This document shows, piece by piece, positions 56,147-64,000 of a stretch of 64,000 bases of DNA. Position 1 is the first letter of the stretch. Each line of letters begins with the position of its first letter. Source of the stretch: Ashinkailepas kermadecensis (Eukaryota; Arthropoda; Thecostraca; Neolepadidae). Below the pieces are notes generated by a model. That model searched no databases. It was not told where the DNA came from and saw only the letters and a program-made list of their open reading frames with translations. Location of the stretch: the NCBI GenBank assembly GCA_034440615.1, contig JAOTOM010002652.1, positions 48,795 through 112,794 of the forward strand, given 5' to 3'. A program made the translations under genes and the position numbers.

Positions 56147-56315
56147 AATGGCGCAGGTAGGATTTTCTTAAGGGGGCCAAGCAAAATGTCACGGAAAAGA
56201 GAACTCTTTCGGCGCGCGAAATTTCTGGTTTTGCGTGGTGAAAATCTCAAAATGTCTTGCTTGATCTAGTGTATCTTTGGTTCCCAAGGGGGGTCCGGAC
56301 CACATCCCCTTGTTG
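56147..56315 (+). mobile_element. MITE-like family 1, copy 3 (best preserved)
   Basis: Runs from TGGCGCAGGTAGGATTTTC to GGGGTCCGGACCACATCC, with AAAATGTCACGGAAAAGAG, TTTCGGCGCGCGAAAT, TTTTGCGTGGTGAAAATCTC and TTGATCTAGTGTATCTTTG between. Related to three other segments in the window. No coding. Confidence 0.65.
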
Positions 56316-58483
56316 ACACTTCTGGACTTCAGTGTCCTTCGCGTCACTATTTCAAGGAGACTTCGCTTCCCTATGAATGCAATCTGGTTGGTACCATATT
56401 CGGGAACCCAAAACAAGTATAAAGAAGCTGACCGGATTTCCCACGTCTGATAAGACCGAATAAATTCGCGTACAAGAGCGGCAATACTTGGAGCACGGGA
56501 ACAGGACACAGCCAGCCACGTTGAATATAAGCAGGAAGATGCATGGATGCCGAGAGCCAGATAAAACTGGCTACGTCCAGATATGTGGGATGATATGTCT
56601 ACAAATAAATGCCAGACGTAAATGTAAACGTTCTGGCGTGTCGCTGGCGTTGCGAGGTCAGGGCGGTAACAGGCGCGAGCGGAAACATCGAGTGCGCCTT
56701 CTGAGCGGGCTGTGTTTCAAACTGAACACACGAACATCGACACAGAGACAGCTTCAGCAAGGTATATGATATGTCTGTCCGGATATGTCTCGTTCTCGTT
56801 CCCAGCACTAGTTAGTTGCGCGGCAGCACGCGCTCCTCTCCACTAGCCACACATAACACGCTCCTCTGCACTAGTCACACATAACACGACACCCGACGGC
56901 GTCGCACCATCGCTGCAGCTGGGCGGGCTACCGACTACAACCTCGGCACCACGGCACCTAGTCACCACGGCACCTAGTCACCACGGCACCTAGTCACCAC
57001 GGCGCAGCCCCCCCCCCCCACCCCCCCCACCCCCTCCCGCACGACCACCAGCTGGAACATTGGACCAGTGTGACCTCACGGCACTGCGATTTGTTCCAGC
57101 CGACAGCGCCCGCGGCGTTCATTGCTCCACGGTCACCGGAGCATGCGCGACGTCAAGAGCCGCTCCACTCGCGGCTCTACCAGACATTGTTGAACTGGTG
57201 CGGCCTACCACTCTCAACGGGCGTAGAATTGATGCGGCCTACCATTCTCAACGGGCGTAGAACTGGCGCGGCCTACCACCTTCAACGGCTCAGAACTGGC
57301 GAGGCCTACCACTCTCAACGGACGCAAAACGCTGAGCTCTAGATAAAGCCGACAACTACACAGCGATAACTGAAGGGTGACCGTGCAATTGACGGCGCAG
57401 ACGTTCGGGCACGACCCGACATTGTCTTCGTGTGTTTTCGTGTGTTTTTTGTCACCGCACGGGCGGCCCCCAAATGCGATTCAGCTATGACGACACACGT
57501 CACCGACAAGCGTGATGTGTCTGTGGCATTTTAGGTTATCCTACGACAAGCACATCGAGAGCAACGCACGTGGCTGTAACGCAACACATGTTTCGACTCA
57601 AAGAAAATAGCCTGCACGCCGGACGAACATTTTCCGCACAGTGACGTGGCTTGTAACTGCGGTCACGCGAGCGGTTGGGACGCCAGCGCGCTCCTGACCT
57701 AAGCGCCCATAAAATCAGACAAATCCCAACAACCGGCGGTTACGTCGAGTCGCAAAACCGCTGAAATTCGCTCACAGCAGCCAGCCTGAGCGTCCGCCCC
57801 AACATTGGGTAACAATGTATAGAATTGCACAGCTTGTCGATCTTGAAGCGCCTCTGAAGTGGCACTTCTTCGATCTTGAAGTGGCAGCTGACCAATAGAA
57901 TGGCAACCGAGCCGCACGGCATGCACGACGCTTCGGGAAGCGGCCTCAGAAGCTTTGCCGTTCAGACATCTCAGTGGGTTGCTCTCTCAACGATTTCCTT
58001 GACGTAGGTTACGGTAACGAATGGAACACTAGCATGCGAACTCACACATACACGGGATATACACGGGACGGGATTGTAGGCATAATTAATATAGCGCTCG
58101 GAGGTAGTGAACCACTAATGCCAACGCATGGTGTGAACATCGCTGTCCTACATCATATAACATTATATGTAAAACAAAGATCTAATCAACATAGCTCTTT
58201 CCTGATAGACTATAGGTCCTGTGCAAACATTAATCAACATAGACAACAGGTATAAACTCGGACCAACAGCTATACATCTCTTCCGCACATTCCTGCGTAT
58301 CCCTGCTTTCCTCTTGTTCGCCTCGATTTGGGTTCCGAACACAATCTGTTGTGTGACGTCACCCAGTCGAAATCTAAGCCCATGACAGGTCAACAGAGCC
58401 ACCGCGGACCGGGTATGACATCACACTCGGCCGCAGCGGGCTCACCGCACCGCCGCCGACGGCAGATGACGTCATCCAGCGCC
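56316..58483. other. Intergenic and 3' flank of gene B
   Basis: Contains C homopolymers (57010-57035), three direct copies of CACGGCACCTAGTCAC (56950-57000) and a ~36-bp repeat of GGCCTACCACTCTCAACGG (57200-57330, four units). No AATAAA-type signal was found on the minus strand just after the gene B stop, so the 3' end of its transcript is undefined. Confidence 0.4.
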
Positions 58484-58737
58484 TCACAGGCTGGTCATGC
58501 CCACCTTGCCCCCCTTCGTGTCGTTGGCACTGATGACGTCGCGCCCGCTGACGACGCTGCCGCGGCTGGCCGGCTGGGGGCGTGGCTCGGAGGGGCGTGG
58601 CCGGCTGGGCGGCGGGCGGGGCGGGGCGTCTTCGTCGTCAGAGTCGGAGAGGCTGAGGCCCGGATTGACGCGGCCGTTCATCTCGTCGGTAGAGGCGTAC
58701 TTCTGGACGGCCGCCGAGTTCATGACCGTCAGCTCGC
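58484..58737 (-). CDS. High-affinity choline transporter, last exon (cytoplasmic tail)
   Basis: Acceptor CTGTTCGGCAG|GC (phase 1) joins exon C and codes GELTVMNSAAVQKYASTDEM, then NGRVNPGLSLSDSDDEDAPP, a Pro/Arg/Ser-rich stretch and a C-terminus SANDTKGGKVGMTSL, stop at 58484-58486. In this transporter family the cytosolic tail governs endocytosis and recycling of synaptic-vesicle-resident transporters. Here the acidic SDSDDED cluster resembles a casein-kinase-type site, and TSL fits a class I PDZ ligand (S/T-x-hydrophobic). The tail is family-variable, so identity rests on the upstream exons and the matching phase. Confidence 0.8.
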
Positions 58738-60393
58738 CTGCCGAACAGGTCAGGACAGGTCACGGGCAATACACAGGTCAGGTCAGAGCAGGTCACGACA
58801 CATCAGGTCATATCAAGTCAAGACCAATGCTGACTGTACCACTGGCCAGGTCAATGCAGGTCAGAGCCAGCCAGCCGGAATAGAATGGTGATTACCACGG
58901 GAAGCCGGCATATAATGAGAATGTGATCACTACGGGGATCCGGCATAGAATGGCGATCACTATTCGCTAAATCACTAATAAGTCCACCTGCTGCTGACAT
59001 TTTCCTCCAGATCGTGTCCGTCCTCCAGTTCATCAATTGTCATGCATTATTTGGTATGTTACCTTGCGGCCACCTGTGATGGGGCTGTCTGTGAGTGATG
59101 TGCCAGGTGGGAGGAGGGGGAATGGAGGGGGTGGAGGGAGAAGTGTCGTGCCACGATTCCTCAGCGACAGCAATGATTCCGCCACTTGGGGGTAAATTGT
59201 GAGAAATGTGACTCGCAGCACCAGCTTCTTTTTGCACGCAAACGGAGGGGAGGAGGAGGGAAGGAGACGTGAATCGCTCCCTGCTCTGATCGGCGAACAT
59301 TGCCGTTTGGTACTAGCTTCAATTGCGGCACCATTCCAAACTGGAACACTCAAACGGATACACTGATTCCTTACACTGATAGCTACCTGACATAGATGCG
59401 GCACACGCGGGTACGCACGTGGCACATGCTAGTGGATACGCTGCCGGGAGGCAGTGCTTATTTCATTAGTGCGCCAAACTAAACGACTGAAACTAAATGG
59501 CGTGCATCAGCGCAGGTGGGAAAACTGCACCGACTTTCCCGCCGGCGGGCGATACAGGTGGGAAAACTGCACCGACTTTCCCGCCGGCGGGCGGTACAGG
59601 TGGGAAAACTGCACCGACTTTCTCGCCGGCGTGCGGTACAGGTGGGAAAACTGCACCGACTTTCCCGCCGGCGGGCGATACAGGTAGGAAAACTGCACCG
59701 ACTTTACCGCCGGCGGGCGGTACAGGTGGGAAAACTGCACCGACTTTCCCGCCGGCGGGCGATACAGTTGGGAAAACTGCACCGACTTTCCCGCCGGCGG
59801 GCGGTACAGGTGGGAAAACTGCACCGACTTTCCCGCCGGCGGGCGATACAGGTGGCGCCTCGCACTCCGGAGCGGTGAGTGCAAACGTTGACACGCAGCA
59901 GCGGTATTCGTCTCCGGGATCGATACCTACTGAATCTACTAACGGCCCGACTGCACGCGGCGGGCAACAGGCAAGCAGTACTTGAACTCTCAGTGCATCA
60001 CATTGAACTATCACTTCAGACTTTCAGTGCAGTTTTAAATGTCCTTATGGCTCATCAGGCTGGTATGGAACCTACGGTACATTTCTGGAAATATACATGG
60101 AAGTTTGTTCTGCTGGAGACAGCCTATTTTATCCCGTTTCGACAGACAAACGCGAGCACACAAAAGCTTAGATCCCAATCCAATTTGAATGGAATTCCGG
60201 AAGGGCAATCGACGTGTGTCGCTATTATTTTGTTATTTGACATATCTGAAGTATGTCTTCGAGATATGTCAATTGATATATCATAGCTGGCAAATGCCAT
60301 CACCATACGACATATTGGCATATGCCATCGACATATGGCATATTGATATCGGACAGCAAGCATAGTCTATACTTTTCCTTTGGACGAACTTAC
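58738..60393. other. Gene B intron between exons C and D
   Basis: Near exon D there is a degenerate CAGGTCA-rich tract (58743-58868). The 42-bp minisatellite at 59515 is listed separately. No further exon was recognised. Confidence 0.5.
59515..59860. repeat. 42-bp minisatellite
   Basis: Eight units of GGTGGGAAAACTGCACCGAC plus TTTCCCGCCGGCGGGCGATACA, with GATACA/GGTACA alternation. It reads GGKTAPTFPPAGDT on the plus strand, with other frames open too. It lies in a gene B intron. Confidence 0.93.
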
Positions 60394-60494
60394 CCTCGGA
60401 TGGCGTGGGAAATTTTTGCACGTCAGGAGGCACATTCACGATGCACTTGAAGATATCCCACTTCGGCGCCAGCTTATTCGATTCGAACAGATGC
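60394..60494 (-). CDS. High-affinity choline transporter, exon C
   Basis: Acceptor TTCTGTTTTCAG|G completes AAG (Lys) with exon B. It reads HLFESNKLAPKWDIFKCI, then VNVPPDVQKFPTPSE, and leaves in phase 1 at GAGG|GTAAGT. The segment K-(Y/H)-LFES directly after the last membrane helix is a family hallmark of ChT1/SLC5A7, marking the start of the cytoplasmic tail. Length is 101 nt. Both splice sites are strong. Confidence 0.87.
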
Positions 60495-61065
60495 CTGAAA
60501 ACAGAATACAAAGCTCATTGAAATGATTGTAGATAACTGAGCATGATCTTAGGCAGGAATAAGTGTGTAGTGAGGCGCCGATTTTGTGGCCGAATGATTC
60601 ACTGACTCCATTCACGCTCCCGACAGAGGAAGGTCGGAGTAGAGAATCCGAGACTATTTTCAGTACATACACATTATCAGAACTCTATTCAGAACTCTAT
60701 TCACACATCACAACCCACATCACAACTCTATTCAGATATTATTCGCGTCGGGATTTTGGACACCCGGAGTTTCGATTTTCCGATTATCAGCATGGGTGGA
60801 GGTGTTCGAAAATTGTTGATGGGACATGGATGTTGACGAACACGTTATGCAATGTTATATGAACGGTTCTAGATAGGCAGGTAGATAGGTCCTATGGAAC
60901 TCGGGTATTGCATTATGTGTGACGGTGTAATTTTTGCTGGTATCTTTCCTTTATAGGCTTAACCCAGATGGACCCTGCGACTCTTATCAAGCCTGAACAC
61001 TGTATCACTTCACGACACAAAACTTGGCATTCCAGGAGCCTGCAGAATCTGCAGCGGGAACTTAC
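60495..61065. other. Gene B intron between exons B and C
   Basis: No feature recognised apart from short CATCACAAC repeats near 60705-60735. Confidence 0.5.
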
Positions 61066-61162
61066 TTTGTGAGCTTGGAGACCCCGATCAGAGTGACGGC
61101 ACACATCAGCATGGCCAACGTCCGGAACGGAAACATCTGCATGGATTTCTTGGCATCATAGC
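61066..61162 (-). CDS. High-affinity choline transporter, exon B (last membrane helix)
   Basis: Acceptor TGATTCGCAG|GC (phase 1) gives Gly with exon A. The exon codes YDAKKSMQMFPFRTLAML followed by MCAVTLIGVSKLT and leaves in phase 2 at ACAAA|GTAAGT. FPFRTLAML and the following hydrophobic stretch are the last transmembrane helix of the Na+/choline symporter, which takes up choline into cholinergic nerve terminals for acetylcholine synthesis. Length 97 nt. The join to exon A restores HYPG-YD, matching the family. Confidence 0.9.
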
Positions 61163-61261
61163 CTGCGAATCAGAGTGCCAATGCCTGAAGCTGGCTGTTG
61201 GTGTCGGCAACAGCTGGAAACGGTGCAGCAGTCAGGAGCGTATTGTGCAGCTCGGCCCGTC

Positions 61262-62250
61262 AGCGTCAGTATCAAGGTCAGTGTCAATGTCAGTGTCATT
61301 CGTCAGTGTCAATGTCAATGTCAACGTCAATGTCATTCTCAATGTCAGTCGTCAGTATCAATGTCAGTGCCAGTCGTCAGTGTTAATGTCAGTGTCGTTG
61401 CCAATGTCAGTGTCAGTCGTCAGTCATAGACCGTCCGTGTCAAGGTCAATGTCAGTGTCAGTCGTCAATGTCGTTGCCAATGTCAGTGTCAGACGTCAGA
61501 GTCAGTTGTCAGTGTCGTTGCCAATGCCAGTGTCTGTCGTCATTATCATTGTCAATGTTATTGTTAATGTCAGTCATCAGTGTCAGTTGTCAGTCGCCAG
61601 TCTCAGTCGTCAGTAGTCAGTGTCAGTCGTCAGTCACAATGTCAACGTCATTGTCAATGTCAATGTCAACGTCAATGTCATTCTCAATGTCAGTCATCAG
61701 TGTCAGCCGTCAATGTCATCGTCAATGTCAGTCGTCAGTGTCAATGTCAATGTCAGTGTCAGTGTCAATGTCAGTCGTCAGTATCAGTCATCAGTCTCAA
61801 TGTCAATGTCGACGTCATTGTCAATGTATGTCAATGTCAATGTCAACGTCAATCTCAATGTCAGTCATCAGTGTCAGTCGTCAGTGTCAGTGTCAATGTC
61901 AGTCGTCAGTCGTCAGCATCAGTCGTCAGTAGTCAGTCTCAATATCAATGTCAACGTCAATGTCAACGTCATTGTCATTGTCAATGTCATTGTCAATGTC
62001 AACGTCAATGTCAACGTCATTGTCATTGTCAATGTCAACGTCAATGTCATTGTCAATGTCATTCATCAGTGTCAGTCGTCAGTGTCAGTGTCAATGTCAG
62101 TGTCGGTGTCAGTCGTCAGTGTCAATGTCAGTCATCAGTGTCAGTCATTAGTGCCAGTCGCCAGTGTTAGTGTCAATGTCAGTCGTCAGTGTCAGTGTCA
62201 GTGTCGGTGTCAGTCGTCAGCCGCCAGCATCACGTGTCAGCTGGGCCGTG
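61262..62250. repeat. (GTCAAT/GTCAGT)n hexamer repeat
   Basis: About 1 kb of GTCAAT, GTCAGT, GTCATT and CGTCAG hexamers in patchy blocks. The Ser/Val/Gln-rich open frames are artefacts. Confidence 0.92.
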
Positions 62251-62569
62251 TCTCTACTGACACTTCCACAGCATAATTGCAGCGGTGGTGATTCGCAATT
62301 AGCTCAATGAGGTAGAAGTTAATCAACTAAGGCATCCGCACAAGGAACGACAGGCAAAGTTATATTTTGCACAGGAGGAAACGATGTAATACCGCCAAAG
62401 CGGAATGAAGCCGTTTAATGGCAGAGTTGGCGCGATAGTCAGATTGTGAAGTGAATACGAGCTGGCTTGCCCGCCTGGGTGCCGACGGCGTATGATGGCA
62501 ACAGTCGACTGTTTCCGACAATCAGGTAATGCAATCACCCAACTGACTGGTCTGGTAGTGGACGAGATC

Positions 62570-63075
62570 TGGCAGCCCGCCCGGGCAGTGGGTGAGGGCT
62601 GGTGTGTTCACCAGGACAGAGGATGGACGCCAGCCAGTGGGTGAGGGCTGATACACCCACCAGTATTCAGTGGAGATGAACGTGATAGCCCACTCACCGG
62701 TAGTAAGTGAAAGCGGATATTTTCGCCCGAGCAGTGGATGGAGTTGGTGTCCCCACCTGAGCAGTGGATGGAAGTTGGTGTCCCCACCTGAGTAGTGGAT
62801 GGAAGTTGATGTCCCCACCTGAGTAGTGGATGGAAATTGGTGTCCCCACCTGAGTAGTGGATGGAAGTTGGTGTACCCACCTGAGTAGTGGATGGAAGTT
62901 GGTGTCCCCACCTGAGTAGTGGATGGAAGTTCGTATCCCCACCCGAGTAGAGGATGGAAGTTCGTATCCCCACCCGAGTAGAGGATGGAAGTTCGTATCC
63001 CCACCCGAGTAGAGGATGGAAGTTCGTATCCCCACCCGAGTAGAGGATGGAGGTTAGTAACCCCACCCGAGTAGA
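62570..63075. repeat. 31-bp minisatellite derived from the gene B exon A/donor boundary
   Basis: At least eleven clear units (62727-63075) and more diverged ones to about 62570. On the minus strand each reads CCATCCACTACTCAGGTGGG plus GACACCAACTT, closely matching the exon A end and donor, TTATCCACTATCCAG|GTGGG. Each unit therefore carries a 5'-splice-site-like CAG|GTGGGG. The units nearest the exon have CTCGG|GTGGGG. Confidence 0.8.
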
Positions 63076-63222
63076 GGATGAGATAGAGTAGCGCAAGAGG
63101 CCTGCCACTCCACCTGTGTCGTGGATACGAGCTCTGGTATGAGTAGTGGCAGAGAGTTTGCACTCCCGTGTCAGCAAGGTATGAGACTCGACACAGCAGG
63201 TGAATGAGGGCCATTACACCCA

Positions 63223-63315
63223 TTCAGACGGCAGAAGAGCACCGCCGCACGACCTCCTGGATAGTGGATGAGGGCCGATATGCCGACCACCTTCTCTCCC
63301 GCAGACAGACGCAAC
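63223..63315 (-). pseudogene. Partial tandem duplicate of gene B exon A 3' end
   Basis: A ~91-bp tandem duplicate of 63316-63406. It includes the last ~58 nt of exon A, here reading GREKVVGISALIHYPGG on the minus strand, and the start of the intron. The donor GT is lost (CCAG|GAGG instead of CCAG|GTGG), so it cannot serve as the exon end. Confidence 0.75.
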
Positions 63316-63347
63316 AGCAATTCAGGCGGCAAGAGAGGTACACCCAC

Positions 63348-63523
63348 CTGGATAGTGGATAAGGGGCGATATGCCGACCACCTTCTCCCCTCCGGACAGC
63401 CGCACCAGCAGGCCGACCACGTAGCCGGCCAGCGAGCCGTACGTGTTGCAGTGGTTCTTGAAGTGCACCACCATGCACAGCTGGGGGAACAGGATGCAGT
63501 AGACCAGGTCGGAGGACAGGCCC
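63348..63523 (-). CDS. High-affinity choline transporter, exon A
   Basis: Acceptor CTGCGTTCCACAG|G enters with one base completing a codon and leaves in phase 1 at CTATCCAG|GTGGGT. The 58 codons read GLSSDLVYCILFPQLCMVV, HFKNHCNTYGSLAGYVVG and LLVRLSGGEKVVGISPLIHYP. The motifs SSDLVYCILFPQL, NTYGSLAGYVVG and LRLSGGE are diagnostic of ChT1 (SLC5A7), a sodium-coupled high-affinity choline symporter. They cover late transmembrane helices. Upstream exons for the first helices are not in the window and must lie to the right. With exons B-D about 208 C-terminal residues are present, against a usual family length near 580. Confidence 0.92.
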
Positions 63524-64000
63524 CTGTGGAACGCAGAGAGAGAAAGAGGGACGAGGCGTGTCAGCTTGTGTTGTGGGTCAGATGAGAGCCACGCCACTGT
63601 CGAGCAGAGGCGTAACCAAGGCCCCCCCTCTCATTACCACCTACACTCCCCTCGCCTTAGAAGACACAAATATACGCGATCACACAACACATTTCGGGAT
63701 TTTCACGGCGGAAAGCGATAAATTTTGACGTGATTCGCGCACCGAAAGCGTCTTGATCGATTTAACTTTCTTGGTACACTCTCAAGAAAATCTTAGCTGC
63801 GCCCCTGCTGCCGACTAGAACCAACAAATTCGAAAAGTCTAATGGGGAAGCTTAGCGAGGAATTAGGTAGCTTATGTAGCAGACGAGATGGAGCTGGTGG
63901 AGGAAGGATGCATGTATAAAAGCTAAATGGCTAGACCGACTTTTGGCAGAGCGAGTGTCAGGTGAGCTAGCAGTCAGAAGATCTCCCTAAACTGAGAAGA
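63524..64000. other. Gene B intron upstream of exon A
   Basis: No further transporter exon up to the window edge. A MITE-like element occupies 63603-63805. Confidence 0.5.
63603..63805 (-). mobile_element. MITE-like family 1, copy 4 (both ends visible)
   Basis: On the minus strand it starts AGGGGCGCAGCTAAGATTTTC and ends CTTGGTTACGCCTCTG, giving imperfect inverted ends (AGGGGCGYAGC / GGTTACGCCTCT). The inner part (CTTTCGGTGCGCGAATCACG, CCGTGAAAATCCCGAAATG) matches the copy at 56147. It lies in an intron of gene B. Confidence 0.65.

Larger units (their letters stand above)
61163..63347. other. Gene B intron between exons A and B
   Basis: The 2.2-kb intron consists largely of two minisatellites (61262-62250 and 62570-63075) and a partial duplication of exon A (63223-63315), each listed separately. 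Confidence 0.7.

Overview
The window is intron-rich eukaryotic DNA from an animal, most likely an arthropod and possibly a crustacean (low confidence on the group). The reasons are split genes with GT-AG introns, the 3' end of a metazoan choline transporter gene, a secreted proline/tyrosine-rich protein of cuticle or adhesive character, a THAP-type exon, CR1-like LINEs and tRNA-derived SINEs. Nothing bacterial is visible. Most long open frames are artefacts of tandem repeats that lack stop codons.

Two genes can be rebuilt with consistent splice phases. Gene A is on the + strand, about 24.2 to 49.4 kb. It has a TATA/initiator promoter preceded by three CACGTG boxes spaced 10 bp apart, a 21-nt first coding exon, a 46-nt second exon, a 2-kb proline-rich exon and a 152-nt last exon. 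Exons 1 and 2 together encode a signal peptide, followed by an RPKR furin-type site and then QYGPP. Exon 3 carries two single-base insertions relative to its own repeat units. A 23-bp tandem repeat containing CTCF-like motifs lies just after the stop codon. Gene B is on the - strand, 58.5 to 63.5 kb. It is the last four coding exons of a high-affinity choline transporter (ChT/SLC5A7 family), whose 5' part lies beyond the right edge. The two genes are convergent, about 9 kb apart.

The left third (1 to 24 kb) holds mobile-element remains: a LINE with an almost intact reverse transcriptase at 2.3-3.9 kb, a fossil RT and a CR1 3' end at 8.7-9.25 kb, a 2.3-kb CR1 copy at 10.8-13.1 kb, tRNA-derived SINEs and a decayed DDE transposase at 22.5-22.8 kb. 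It also has two opposed zinc-finger-like exons near 4.4 and 5.6 kb, then a dense block of minisatellites at 17.7-24.0 kb.

Introns 1 and 2 of gene A are packed with minisatellites, MITE-like elements and a nested structure: a ~4.4-kb element with ~560-bp inverted repeats (33.7-38.2 kb), at whose right end a 914-bp palindromic element with a 9-bp target duplication has inserted. A 36-bp minisatellite in intron 2 encodes 12-residue units very like those of exon 3. In gene B, an intronic minisatellite appears to derive from the exon/5'-splice-site boundary beside it. No rRNA, functional tRNA gene, CRISPR array or operon is visible.
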